A stretch of DNA of 64,000 nt from Eopsaltria australis (lineage: Eukaryota > Chordata > Aves > Passeriformes > Petroicidae), in contig JAVTVJ010000372.1 in the NCBI GenBank assembly GCA_034509425.1, forward strand, positions 1,426,001 through 1,490,000, in the 5' to 3' direction. The notes beneath the pieces were generated by a model. The model ran no database searches, was not told where the DNA came from, and saw only the letters and a list, made by a program, of their open reading frames with translations. Made by a program: the position numbers and the translations under genes. How positions within the stretch are numbered: position 1 is the stretch's first letter; each line of letters opens with the position of its first letter. Shown one piece after another: positions 13,020 to 25,976 of this stretch.

Positions 13020-13693
13020 ATTTGGAATGAGAGCCAGAAGAGCAGTGGTGCAGAAAGGGACCTGCGGGTCCTGGCCAATGGCAAGTTGAACATGAGCCAG
13101 CAGTGCCCTGGAAGGGCCAACCCTGTCCTGGGGGCATCAGGCCCAGCATTGCCAGCTGGGCAAGGGAGGGATTGTCCTGCTCTGCTCTGGCCTGGAGCAG
13201 CCTCATCTCCAGTGCTGGGGACAGTTTTGGGTGCCACAATGTGAAAAAGATGTTAAGCCATTAGAGAGCATCTAAAGAAGGTCATAAGGATGGTGAAGGG
13301 CCTTGAGGGGAAGCCGTGTGAGGAGTGGCTGAGGTCATTTGCTCTGTTCAGCCTACAGGAGCCTGAGGGGAGACCTCACTGCAGTTACAACATCCTTGGA
13401 GGGGAAGAGGAGGGGCAGACACTGATCTCTTCACCCTCAAGACCAGGGACTTGAGGGAAGGGCCTGAAGCTGTGTCAGGGGTGGCTTAGATTGGCCATTA
13501 GAAGAAGGTTCTTCATCCAGAGGGTGGCTGGGCACTGGAACAGGGCACCAAACCTGACAGAGTTCAAGAAGTTTTTGGACAATGCTCTCAGGAAAATGGT
13601 GTAACACTTGGGGTGTCCTGTGCAGGGCCAGGAGTTGGACTCGATAATCCTGATGGGTCTTTTCTAATTCAGTTTATTCTGTGATTCTATAAT
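13020..13693 (+). mobile_element. CR1 LINE 3' portion, about 670 bp
   Basis: It contains the CR1 ORF2 C-terminal region ('gaacatgagccagcagtg', encoding a LNMSQQC-like motif), a 3' UTR-adjacent part ('agaaggttcttcatccagag', 'ggtggctgggcactggaaca') and the end 'ggccaggagttggactcgat' followed by TTCTGTGATTCTATAA. Many substitutions and indels make it non-functional. It is the largest LINE copy in the window. Confidence 0.92.
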
Positions 13694-15964
13694 AGGCCTC
13701 CTTCTATTCCCCAAGATTTTCTGTTATGGGTCACTGAGGTGTCTGTTTCCCTCATGTCATGGTTTCAGCACTTTATCCCCCAGACTGCCCAAACCTTTCT
13801 GACCAATGTGATGTGTATTGCCTGGTTCTCTGGTCAGTTGTATGTCTTTTTTTGACTGTTTTTGTAGTTATTATGCAAACTTTTGTTTGGTCTGTAAATT
13901 ATCACACTGACTCTTGCAGTAGAGTAGCTTCTTGCATTTTTCTCTCCAGCTGAGGAGAATAAACATAAGACACATCCCCTTACAATGCAGGCATTTGTCT
14001 TTCATGGGGCTCTCTGCCTCTTCCTTCATACCTCTGTAGGGTTTCTTCTCTCTATTGCTGTACCCTATGTGAATATACTCATTTAGCTATCTATGCTCTC
14101 AGTGGAGGATTTGCTACTGAGAAATGAAACAGTCTTATCACAAGTGACTGAACTGAGTATTTTTGAAGGATTCATCTGGAGTTCATTAGGTGAAAGGAAC
14201 TCTATCAAGCTATGTTCTTTCTCTCAGAACTGAAAGTGAGCAGACTTATTTATTCCTTGATAGCAAAAATACAGCACTAATTTGTGTGTGACTGCCTCTA
14301 TCTTCTCGTGAGCACTACAGGAGGTAAAATTTTAAGCTGTAGTCCAGACATCATTGAACCTTTCTATTTTTGTGAACAGCAACTGAGGTCTAATAATGAG
14401 ACTCTTCTTTTGTTTTAGTAAGTTAAATGAAGAAGTTTGAAACAACTGAGTACCAGAACAAAGAACATGTGTATTACAGAGAGGAAAAATAACAGGAGCA
14501 TATTCAGCAAGTAAGGCATTACAGACATTATGGACTCTGATAATGTTGCATATCCATTTCAAAGGCATCAGAATCAGGTATTCTTCAAGGTGTGGGGAAT
14601 GTCAAGAAAAATAAGACAGGCCAGAGGATCACATAGACACCTTCTGGCTCTAATCTTTCTAAATATCAGACAGAGTGTAATAACTTTGCTCCTTATTTTC
14701 AAGGAATAAATAATTTCTTCCTCTTTAAATGTGGCTGCAGGAGTCAAAGGACTCTGGTGGGGAAGAGTGTGACTGAAAGGAGGTAGGTTATTCACTTGAG
14801 ATAACTGAGTTGTGTAAAAGTGATTTAAGATGAAGCATCAAGAATATATGGCAGTAATCTTCAGTCATGCACTGCCCAGTAGTCAACATTCTCTTAGGCT
14901 CTCACAAGGTTTGCAGTTTATGAAAAACATTTAAGTGTTTCTGTTACACATTTTGGTTGCCATGTTAACTTGGCTTCCATCAGACTGCAACAAACCCAAA
15001 ACACCTCCTTACATAGTTGCTTTATGACATTTCATTAGAATGCCAATATAACAGTTTTATAGTAAATGTAGGATATGGCAGGAGACTAAAATAACACCAT
15101 ATTCTCTGAACACTTTAATCTAGGTTTAATAATTTTAAGGTTTTTAGACATTTGTAACTTAACCTGTGGGCATAATCTAGTAGTAACAGTGCTTGAGAGA
15201 AGTTATGAGCACTGTGCTCTGAGATTGTAAGTGGCTCAAATAACATAGTGGTTCCAAGGGAAACTAAATCTTTTTAAAACCCCTCAAACATCAGTTTAAA
15301 CTGTTAACTTTAATTTTATTTTAAATTCATGTTAGAGTAATTGCATCAAGCTGGGATTATGTGTGTTCTCTGATTCTGTCTTACGGCACTTCTGCCTCTT
15401 TTAACCATTTCCTATATGGGTGATTCTTACTTGTTGTTTATTGATGGAGGTTTCTCCCTCCCAGGGTGTATTCAGTTAAAACAATGTCTTACCGATGAGA
15501 GCTTTGCTAGAACATTATTGGCAGCACATGTAAATTATGCATTATGAAAGGAAGCATGTAATGCTTAATGTATGTGAGGATAAATTTTATTTTGCCGAGG
15601 ATTTCTCAATTTAAAAATAAGTGTTTCATATCAGAAAAATAGAAGATCACCATTATTATGGAAACATGTATTTTTCTTTTATATAGAAAAAGATTGCTAC
15701 TTTTGACTGGTTTGGATATATCTTCTTTTCAAACACCAAACAGGAAGAACAAAAGCAGCAATTTTTACAAGTTTTTCATGTGAACATGTGTCCATGTTGC
15801 GGTGCTTAACATGACATACCTCACAGGAGTCTAAGATGGAGAAATGTTGGGCAAGCACCTCTGGAAATCACACATCCTTTTTAGCCAAAATATTTGTAGC
15901 CTGGGGGAACTAGAATTGTTCTGTGAATTACTATGGACCTTGAAATAGTCTTAGGGAGAAAAAA
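13694..15964. other. Gene desert, nothing recognised
   Basis: No coding, RNA or repeat signal that I can support. Confidence 0.6.
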
Positions 15965-16035
15965 CCCTAAATTTTATTACCTTTCTTTTACAGCAGAGGA
16001 AACTAAGAGACAGAAAGGCTAAAGCCAAAAATGTT
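15965..16035 (-). mobile_element. MIR SINE fragment
   Basis: 'ttttacagcagaggaaacta' followed by 'agagacagaaaggctaaag' matches the reverse complement of the MIR core (TTTTACAGATGAGGAAACTGAGGCACAGAGAGGTTAAG) with few changes. MIRs are old amniote tRNA-derived SINEs. The edges are uncertain. Confidence 0.5.
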
Positions 16036-19000
16036 ACTGAAGAAGTCAACAGAGAATGTGGCTTCTTGTTGGAGCACTTTGAGCAAACTCCCATTTCAGA
16101 AAAGCTGAAGAGCCTACAGCAAGAGAAGCAAGAAAGCTGAGAACTTTATTTGGTTAACATAATAGGAGAAATCTAGCACCAGGAATATCTCAGTCTCTGG
16201 AGAAGAAAGGGCAAAGAATTAGCACCAGTACCATGATCTAGCACCAAGAATGCTGTTTATATATGATGTACATAGTTAAGATTTTGCTCAGTTTTTCCAT
16301 CAAACAGCCTTAATTCCACTTGATCTTACTCTGAGAGGAATTAACATATTATACATGTCCTTCAAAACAACAATATAAAATACTGCGTAATGAACAGCTG
16401 AGAAAATAGGCAGATGCGTGGAAGATACTTTTTAAAAATCAGTCTGGCTTTTAAAGGAACTTGAATGTGATCTGCACTTCTTTCATCCCAAATTCCTGTG
16501 AAATTCATATGCTTATTTACAATTCATTTAATGCCTTGCACGCAGAAGTTTGCTGTTTTAGATTCCTCAGGCCCTACAGCTTCTAAACATTTTCCTCAGC
16601 TGCTGAGTTAAGATTATTAAGTATATATCACAAAAGGACATTGATTTTCCATGAATCCTGTTTCCCAGTACTGATGAATTATGTTATTACTTAGGTTTTT
16701 ATATATCCCAAGTAGCATTTCTAGCACTGTACCACCTTAACCCTAAGGAATTTGTTTTTCTGTGGAGCCCTTAAACCTAGAAAAAATGCCAAGTGACTCT
16801 AAAAATAAGTGACTAAGAAAATGCTGTGTTTTGTTTGTAGCTGCCTGGACTAGTAAAAAAGCCCCAAACATACCCAAAGAAGACACTGAATTCTCTTTCT
16901 GTCCTTTCAGGGAGTGAGAGCTTCCCTCCATATCACAACACCAATCTGAGACTTATCAGAAACTCATTTCCCATGAGAGGTGTTATTTCAAAGACAAAAA
17001 TGGGCTGCTCTGCTCAAGGAATTGGACATAAAACAGAGGGAACATTAAAGCCTGGTGCCTGGGGTCTGCCATAGAAAAAGTAGGTAGAGTGAACACCAGG
17101 TTTTTATGGGTTTCCAGCTTTTGGCTGCTGCCCTACTCCATGTGTAGGTTAAGTCAACCTCTGGCTTAGTCAAACTCAGTGCTCTCGTGAAGTTGTGTGC
17201 CTGCCCCAGATTATATCTTTCTCACAAAGAATGACCCAATATTCTTGTGATCTGAAGGGCAGAGAATAGACAAGTTATTTAGTGTGTGAGAGCTCCATGT
17301 ATTCCCCTCTTCCTGATTTATAACAGGAATCAGAATCAAAGTATTTCATTCCAGGGAGGAGGCACCTTTGCTCTGTATGTGAATAAAGGCTGATGCTCTC
17401 CCTAGCTTGCTTGGTAAAAAGTTCTGGCTTGGGATGTAGCCTGTGTATTAACTTGGAAAAGCTGGGCTCTAGACCCTTCAAAAATATTTATAAAGAATGG
17501 CTGGAAGTTGTGTATTTTTGCAGAAGACACATTTTACTCACGTACGTATGGAAGCATTGACACAGTGGATAAACCCTGGATATCTCCAGGGGTTCCAGCT
17601 GGATTTAAGTGTTTAAAGTTTCAGTTAGACATCTAACTGTTTTCTGGATTATTCATCACTTTTTTCCTCACAACTTTTCTTTGAACTTCCCCTCTTACAG
17701 GAAAACCAGTATATTACAAATAAGCATATCCCCAGCAGCTGGAAGTAAGTTAAATACTCACCCTGCAGTATTTCAGGTCTTAATAAAGCCACTGACCCAA
17801 GAAATAGAAACCTATAAAATTTAGTGCTGGCGGGTGAAGAGCTTTTCACTGAACCTGTCTTCTTAGATCATGGGTTTTGGCTATGCTGTGTTTATACACT
17901 CTAACCATGATACAATACATGTGTATGGGCCACTCTCTATTCCAGATCCTGTCCAACCAGGTTGCAAAAGCATCACAGTTTGTCCCCACACCTCTCAGCA
18001 CTGGTGGGCATGCTAATTTTTGTTCAAACAGTCTAAACACCCAAAAAATCCCCCACTTTCTCTCTAGCACATGCACGCTTTTGTGGGGAGCTACTCCCCT
18101 GCCTGATGGAGAGAATTCACCTTGTAAACACTTTTACTGTCAAAACTTGGCTTTTGAAGCTCTTCACAAACTCCCCTGTTAATTGCCTTTGACTCTGCTC
18201 CCACCACAGACAGACCTCCTCAGTATGTCCATGTCTTCATCGCCTCAGCATAAACCTTCTGCCAGATAAAGTCCACTGAAGGCAAGCACTGAGAAACAAA
18301 ATAGCTGTTGTGAGGTACAAGTGTGCCAGTGCTAGAAGAAAAATGACAGGAAGAAAGAACAAAGCTAACAACAGTCTGAACAGCCCTAGAACTGAGGAGG
18401 GAAAAGCTTTCTCCTTGTTCCTGCAACCAGTGAAGACTGAGAGTCAGGTGACTGTGTCTGCCTAAGTCCTGTCTAAAGATTCTGGGGTTTATAAAATGAT
18501 TCCAGCTTTATTAATTCCAAAAAGCATGTAAAAAGAGTTTTGACTTCGGAGTGCTTCTGTAGATAACCAAGACAGATGCACAACATCCTAGACAGGACAG
18601 CTGAGTTGTGAGTCCAGCCTAAACACTGGTGGACCTAGAGGCATAATGCCTGGAACCTGCCTACTTTTTTTTCTTAAAAAATAGATAGAACTAGAAAAAA
18701 AATTTTTCATTATTTTGCTTGTTCCTGGGATGCTGGTTCAGATCCACCCCAGCCTGAAGATATCTGGACCTTCTTCTCCCACCCTGAGTGAAAGTAGCCA
18801 AAGACTGCCAAAGAAAGAAGGCAAAGTGTGTTACTCTTCTATGTACACACACCCCAACACCAAAGTGTACCTCTGTGCACCCACAAATGGTGCTTGATCA
18901 TGAAACCAGGTATTGGAACTACTCTCTGAGACCTGTGGAAATCCTTCCTTTTGGTCCATTTTTTCTAACATTTGTAAGAAATGTTGTCCTTTGAACTTAA

Positions 19001-20424
19001 GTGAGACCAAGCACAGCCCTTAAGTGAATGTCATAATACCAGGATGGAAGATATTTACACTGAATGAGGGCTAGTGAAAGCAGTGTAGCCCAAGGCTCAG
19101 CTCCAAACCTCAGCCCTGGCTATAAACAGTCTATCCCTTCGGGCTGTTCTCACCTGCCATGGACACAGCAAGAGATTCCCCCTCTCTCTGACGCCTTGTT
19201 TCCCTTCCTGTGTTGTGGTGGTGGCAAAACTCGTGTCCCCACTGCTTTTGTAATGTGAGAAACACCTGTATCCTACAGCAGGGAATAATGTCTCCTACAC
19301 AGGAATTAATGTGTCTTATCAAGAGAGCCTCTAACGCCACCCCACCAGGAAATGACTATCTGCTTGAAAGACAATTCATCATCAATGAACAGATGGCAGA
19401 GGAAGAAAATTGAACTTGGACATCTTTTCTTCCTTGTTATGAGAGCTGGCAAAGAAGGTTAACAAGAGCCATTTGTCCTCCACGCCTAACACACACCCCT
19501 TTCAAGAATGAATTCTACATATTCTGCCCTTACACTGATTAGTTGGGTTTTCATGACAGATGAATGGTGTGGTGATCCTTGCCAGAAAGAAAACTCCTTT
19601 AAATCATTAATCTTTAATAAAACTTTAAAGGTTCAGATATATTCATGTGTTATTTGGAAAAATATGGTTAACAGAAGTCATTGAGTCATAACATCACCTT
19701 CAGTTAACTAAATATGAATCAACAGATTTGGTAAGTCCAGGCCAAGCCTTAGCAGAAAGGACTGTGCATTGCAAAGGCTGCTCCCTACCACTGGGATAAC
19801 CTGGCAAGGCTTGCTGGAAGCATTGGCAGAGGAGTTATAGATTAAATGAGGAGTGCTATCCTTTTTACCATCTTTTTCCTGAAAGGCCAAAGGCCATGAG
19901 CAATATGAGAGAGTGATTCTGTGCCAAATATAGCAGGAGTGTGTTTGTGTGCATCTGGTGCTAAAAGAATAGGGTTTAAAACAGGTCAGATGAACAGCAC
20001 TCTGTGACTGTCTGCTCCTTCCCACTGATTCAAAGGCAGTTACCCCAGAGGCAAACTTCTACACTGCAGATTTCCAAAAGTGAATGAGACAGTGCCATTC
20101 CCTATTGCTTCTCACACTTTCTTCTCAGAAAGCAGAATTATTTCATTTATAATTACTACTGACTCCCAGTGAGCACTCTCTCAGTCGTTGAAATAAAGAA
20201 AGAAAACAGCCAAATAAATGTAAACTGAAGAATAATCTTTTTGCTAATTTCTCTGGATCACCTGTGTTTTAAGATCGCACTAAATCCTATACATATACCA
20301 GAGTGGAAAACCCTCCATGTGTACCTACAGAGTCCATTGCATATGGAATTTGCTTCCAATGTAATTCAGTTATGACTACCCTTATAAATTCATAGTGATG
20401 CCTTTTTCCTGGTCTTAGGAAATA
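16036..20424. other. Gene desert, nothing recognised
   Basis: Open frames reach about 105 codons (19708-20025, minus) without a known domain or good composition. No repeat recognised. Confidence 0.55.
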
Positions 20425-20700
20425 AAAGCTTAGACACGGTTAGAGGGTTGGGGGTTGTTTACCTCGGTATTTTAATAGGATCTCATTGGATGCATTGCTT
20501 CACCCGGGTGACAGCGTCGCAATGTCCCCCCACCCTCCAACTGAGTATACAATTAAGGACCTTACACATTAGCATATCTAACAAGAGGGCCCAATAAGGG
20601 GCCTGGGTGGGCTAACTTCTAGTTTTCAGAATCTGTTCTGCTAGGGGACCTTTGAGTGCTTACGACAATAGAGTGTTTGGTCTTCTAACTCTACAGTTTC
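20425..20700 (-). mobile_element. LTR-like segment
   Basis: The base composition differs from the flanks. On the minus strand it could begin TGTAGAGTTAGAAGACC (20695) and carries 'cttattgggccc', an ATTAAAATA-type poly(A) signal near 20470 and a C-rich tail, as in an LTR. A perfect 12-bp palindrome, TCACCCGGGTGA, lies at 20500-20511 between CATTGC (20493) and GCAATG (20519). I could not define matched TG...CA ends or target duplications, so family and limits are open. Confidence 0.35.
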
Positions 20701-22583
20701 AGGGGTGTTTAGTCTCCTGGCCTACTGGACACCAAGAAACCAGGCTAAATTATCACCTAAAGCATCACAAGTATGCATGCTAATATTTGTGGATATAGGG
20801 AACTGTGTAAAAGGTATTTAAGAGAAAAGGCAAAGAATCCTTCAGGCATCAATAGAGACTGAAGGAAAACTCAATTGCAGAAGATGGCTTTGAAGTGAAC
20901 CTTCAGCCTGACAGTAAAAATCAGGCTGTGAAAATTATGCAAAAATAATTGAGAAGCAGGATTCAGCTAAAAATTCTAACTAATTTTTTGGTTGTGATTT
21001 TTGGTAAGAATATCTTAGAGAGTGAAATTCTGTTTTCATGGAAATCTGGGGAAAGTAGGGGTTCTACGAAAATGTTTACAGCTTACATGTGCATGTTGAG
21101 AGCTCTAAGACAATGTGTTGAGTCAAAGCAGAACAATAATATATGATTGGAAAATTAATGAACATATGAAAACACAAAGAAGTCTCCATTGCAAACAGCT
21201 TGTGAACAATTTGTGGCCAAATGAAAAATTTAATGCGCTATCCATAAAATGATATAAAATAAAGCCAGATCAGGAAGAGTTTCCATTTAGAAACCATAAG
21301 TAAAGTGTCATGAAGTGTGAAAAATAAAAGTTTCACCTGATCTGAAAAGTGAAGCTCAGCCAATTATACCCAAACACCTCCTTTAGCAATACAGTAGCTG
21401 TGTTAAATCTAGAAATAGTTGACTTAAATGCTGGCTTTAAAATCTAAACTACTAAGTAAGAACAAAAAAAAGCACAGATACAATCTTTATAAAAAATATA
21501 AGTATAAAGGGGAGATCTTTGACAAAGACAAAAAAGGTGGAAAGGATACCATAGTCCTCTAAGACAGGAAGTTGGGATTGTATGGCCACTGGAAATCAAT
21601 ACTGTTAGTTCCTGTGAGAAGTAGATGAAAAATATCTAAACCCAACCACAACTACAAACATCTGGATGCTCAGCTGCCCTGTTGGATGAGAGGAAGCAGG
21701 TGCAGTTGTCCTCTTGGTTTGAATTAGCCTTACACTGCTGATGGCAGACATTCCTGGAAGAGGATAACGGCCCCCAGATGGAAACATGACCAGTCCCAAA
21801 GCAGTGGACAGGACTGTCTGGATTTCAGTGGAAGAAATAGTGTTTGGGTATGGTCAGCCACAATAAGGATCTCATCTTTGAAAGTCATAACCTTTTCCAT
21901 ACCCTCTTTCCTCAGTATATGCTCTCCCTTGAGCCAAGAGAGAGATGAGAGAGCCTCAAGCAGATGGAAAACGAAGAGGAAAGAAACTCAGCTGACCTGC
22001 ACACAGCAAGGCTGCAAGGACTGAGGTGTGTACAGACAGGATGTATCTGCTCTGAGAGGAGATTTGTAACCAACATTGTTCAGGTCAACTGAGTTTGAAA
22101 AAGAGCTAAATTGTACAACTGTCTGGTTTGTGAATAGCATGGCCTTACTTCAAAGGGGGTTATATTTCAGACTGTGTTCGTTAGTCAAGCTTATTTATAT
22201 GGATGAATGAGACTATAGATGCAAACATTGCATAACCATATATCTTGGGTACCAAATACCTTTGGCACTTAGATTGCTGTAGAAGCCACCATTAAGACCA
22301 CTAATTCCAAATGAAGGAGTTGCAGAGAAAGTTCATCAAAAGGAAATTGGACATGAAGCGTCCATCTTTCTGAACTGGATTTGTTTACCTTAGGATACAA
22401 AAGCAGAGGAAGAGGGACATCAATGAAGATAAACAGTTTAAATTAGTACAAAACATATGGGTATAATAAACTGCCCATGAGATGTAAGATGTGGGATGTT
22501 GGAACCTGAAATGGCTTTCTAATAGAGATAAAAACATGAAAAAACACTCAAAATAATTCTCAAGAAATCCATGTGAAGACAGT
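20701..22583. other. Gene desert between two LTR candidates
   Basis: AT-rich non-coding sequence; nothing recognised. Confidence 0.55.
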
Positions 22584-23165
22584 TGTGCTGGTTTTGATTG
22601 GGACAGAGTTAATTTTCTTCACAGTAGCTAGCATGGGTCTGTGTTTTGGATTTGTGCTGGAAATGCTCTTGATGATGCAGAGATGTTTTCATTATTGCAA
22701 AGCAGCTCTTAAACAGAGCCAAGGACTTCACCCCACCCCACCAGTGAGGAGGCTGGGTGGGCACAAGGAGCTGGGAGTGGACACAGCTGTGACAGTAGAT
22801 TCTAACTGACCCAAGGCATGTCTCATATCATATGGCATCCTGCTCAACATATGAAGTGGAGGGGAAGAAAAAGTAAGAGGGAGAACATTCAGAGTGATGG
22901 CATCTTGTCTCCCCAATCACTATTATATGTGATGGAGCCCAGCTTTCCTGGGAATGGGTGAACACCTGCTTCCCCTGGAACCTGGGGAAATAATTCTGAT
23001 GCAATTGTTGTTTGTGAGGCTTTTAGTTTACTTATTAAGCTCTCTTTATCTCAACCTTAGAGTTTTCCCACTTTTACCCTTCCACTTTTTCCCTCCATTC
23101 CACTGACAGGAAGTGAGTGAGCTGCTATGGGGGTCTGAGTTGCTGGCTGGGGCTAAATCATGACA
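22584..23165 (+). mobile_element. Avian endogenous retrovirus solo LTR, full length
   Basis: It begins TGTGCTGGTTTTGATTGGGA and ends GGGGCTAAATCATGACA, a TG...CA frame of 582 bp. The sequence is one I recognise as a common avian LTR ('cagagttaattttcttcaca' near the start, 'gtgatggagccc', 'ttattaagctctctttatct' near the poly(A) region). No internal retroviral sequence adjoins it, so it is a solo LTR left by LTR-LTR recombination. The flanking 5-mers (ACAGT and AAAAT) do not match, perhaps through decay. Confidence 0.85.
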
Positions 23166-23924
23166 AAAATACAAAAGTGGATGTCCAGAGAGCAGAGACC
23201 AAGCCACCTTGACTCAGAAAAACCATTCAAGTTCAGTTCCAAGCCTAAAATTTTTCCTGTAACTAAAGGTCTGGGTTGTACCTTTAAGTTATTTTCCTAC
23301 TGTAAGGATTATGCTGAGAGTCATGACTCAAAAGGCAGCCTCTGCAACTTCAAAAGAAGATCAACAAATTTACGTGTAGGCTTCTCTCTTGGATAACTAT
23401 CCACAGGTGAGAAAAGCAGCATTATCTGGTTTCAGCTTTGCCCTTCTTTAGGAGGGGGTGGTGATGACCACAGGGAGTAACCAGTCAGAACTCATGATGT
23501 CTGACCAGAGAACAGCTGTTGTGGAAGAGGTAAGGTTCAATTTTGAGGCTCCACACCTATCTCTAAGACATACATAATGTCCTGGTTGTTTTTCATCAGA
23601 GTGAGAAAGAGTAGAGCAAGTTGTAAGTCAGAAATCCATGACTCTGCTCCTGCCTTAAATCTGCCCCCAAAGAGAGGCTAGCAGTTTAGAAACTTACTAT
23701 TGCTTTATATAAGCAAGTTTTTGTGAAAACATTCACAATTTAGGAAGTAATTCTGGCAAGCTGACAGTTCCAAACAAATGCTCCCCAAGTTGCTTTAAAA
23801 TTACATTGTGACTAAACTAGGACAGAATATAACAGTAGCTGAGAGAAAGCCAAATTGAAGAAAATGCAGATTGCCAACAGTTATTTTCTCCTCTGTGAAA
23901 TATGATATCTAATATTTTTCTTTA

Positions 23925-24050
23925 CATAATCCCTGGCAGTTAGGTGAACATTTTTACCCACCTTTTACAGATGCTCTACCGGAGCAGAGAATTGATCAAG
24001 TGCTTTGAACTAAGCTATAGAAGCAATTGATCTAATCCCATGCCTCTTCA
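23925..24050 (-). mobile_element. Possible MIR SINE fragment
   Basis: 'ccaccttttacagatgctct', then 'agagaattgatcaagtg' and 'agctatagaagcaattgatc' follow the order of reverse-complement MIR (CCATTTTACAGATGAGG, then AAGTAACTTGCCCAAGG, AGCTAGTAAGTGGCAGAG). The match is weak after the first block. Confidence 0.35.
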
Positions 24051-24709
24051 TTCATAGACACATTTGTCCCTTTTGCCCCTTTCTTGGGTAGAAAAGTGTG
24101 GTTATCACATCCACATTCACCATTACACCAGGGACATCCTCTCCTTAGTTGCTTCACTTGCATTTGTTTATTCTGCTACTGTTCTCTGATCATCCTTATA
24201 ACCACACACTGAGCAGAAATTATTTTGGAGTTGTAAGAGACTGAATTGTTAATGGCTAATGACTCAAAACAATGGTCCATTTTTAATTCTTTTGGCTCTT
24301 CTAGCCAATATTTTTATCTTGGGTTCTCAGCATTATGCTTACATTTATGTTATATACCTTTTTTTTTAGTATTTCCACTATCCCTGCTTTCTACATTTTT
24401 TAACTTCAGTACCTTTGTCATTTTTTCGTGATGCAGAGTATTGAATTGGAATTCAAATAGAATATAAATTGGAATTAATAAGTTTAAGTCTCACGTCTTT
24501 CTCTATTGCTCTCTTCCATATTGGAAAGCTACCCCTATTTTATTTTCCTTCTCCACTTTGTTGTCTGTATTGATAAATGAATTCCTACGCCTTGTTTCAT
24601 GCCAGCCTCCCACTAACCATTGTCCCCTTCCATGGGACACTTGGTCACTGAGTCTGGATGAGCCCAGCCTTCAGAGCCTCCTTCATTGCTGTTTCCAGAA
24701 CCTGCTGCT

Positions 24710-24752
24710 GTGATTTTTTTTTTCCTTTTTTGTCTTTTTTTTTTTTTTTGCC
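24710..24752. repeat. T-rich low-complexity tract
   Basis: Two T runs separated by CC and GTC. Simple sequence only. Confidence 0.9.
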
Positions 24753-25925
24753 TGTGACTTGTACATTCACAATCCTCATCAAGAGATTGTAAACTCAATA
24801 TTGGTTCTGAAGTGTGTTCACATTGTATTTTGGTTTATTGTGTAATGGTCTACCCAAATCAAACCAGATTGGAATCAATGGGATCTGTCATCTAATTTAG
24901 CTGACTATAGAGCAGACAGTAATGAAAAAAGACAACATTATATACCTGATTTATGCAATTGACAAAAAATCCTGTTATCTCTACTAAATAGTCTGGAGTT
25001 GTTTACTAAAATGTCAGCATAAAAAAAGTTAGATGGTGAGCTTTAGCATTGAGAGGTGTTCCCTTTCCCATTACAAGAATGAGAACTATTTCTAATGAGA
25101 TGTCAAAATCTCCAGTTACTGTTTAGTAACAGTAAATAAAAGTAGTAACAGCAAATAAAAGACCCTGTGGCAACAAAAACATCACAACAGAAACCACAAA
25201 GATTCCTGATGTAATCATAAGGGAAAGAAAGAGGATATATAAGTTTTAAAATGCATTTAACAAAACTCACTTGTACAAAAATATTTAAGCCTCGAGAGAC
25301 TATTATTCATGCTGAAACATTTCATTCATAGTATTTTCAAACATCAGTGCAACACAGAGATCTCAGATGAAACTTATTTTTTGCTTTAAGACAGAAGATC
25401 CCAAAATGCTGGTTTTAGCTGGAGAGAGCATGAACTGTGGGTTATTTCAGCTGCTGTGAACTGGTAAATACCGACTTTTGCAAATGCTGGTTGGGGAAGG
25501 GCAGCACGAGGAGGCGTTCGGCCAGCAGGTGGCGAGTTTTCTTCAGGATTACACTTCCAAGAAAAGATTTGTATGGCCCTGTCTGTACAATGATGCCCTG
25601 ACTGTATTATTCCTACAGCTTTAAACGCAAAAGCCTATCTCAAAATAACCTTAAAGGCCTGACTTCAAACCACGAATAGCAGGAAGTTCTCAGTTAGGTT
25701 GAAACTCTGTCACTACTTAATCTTCCCCTTGGGCCAGTGTATTGCAGCTTATTTGGTATTTAGGATCACCTGATGGCACAAAGCCCCCCCTGTTAGGTGA
25801 CCTTTAGCTCGAACACTTCAACATGACTGTGTATGACAGAAAGTTGTCTTTCCGACTTGACTCTGAACTTCCTTTGCTTTTTGTGACTTTTAGTTGGCCC
25901 CTCAGGTTTATTTCCACGTAGTTTC

Positions 25926-25976
25926 TAAAAAAAAAAAAAAAACAAAAAAAAAACCAAAAACCTAAAAGAAACCTAA
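25926..25976. repeat. A-rich low-complexity tract
   Basis: Runs of A broken by single C bases and short AAACC/AAACCT groups. It may be the remains of a poly(A) tail, but no element is visible beside it. Confidence 0.85.

Noticed and set aside
22573..22809. 78-codon frame starting in the solo LTR
   Set aside because: LTR sequence; not a retained viral gene.
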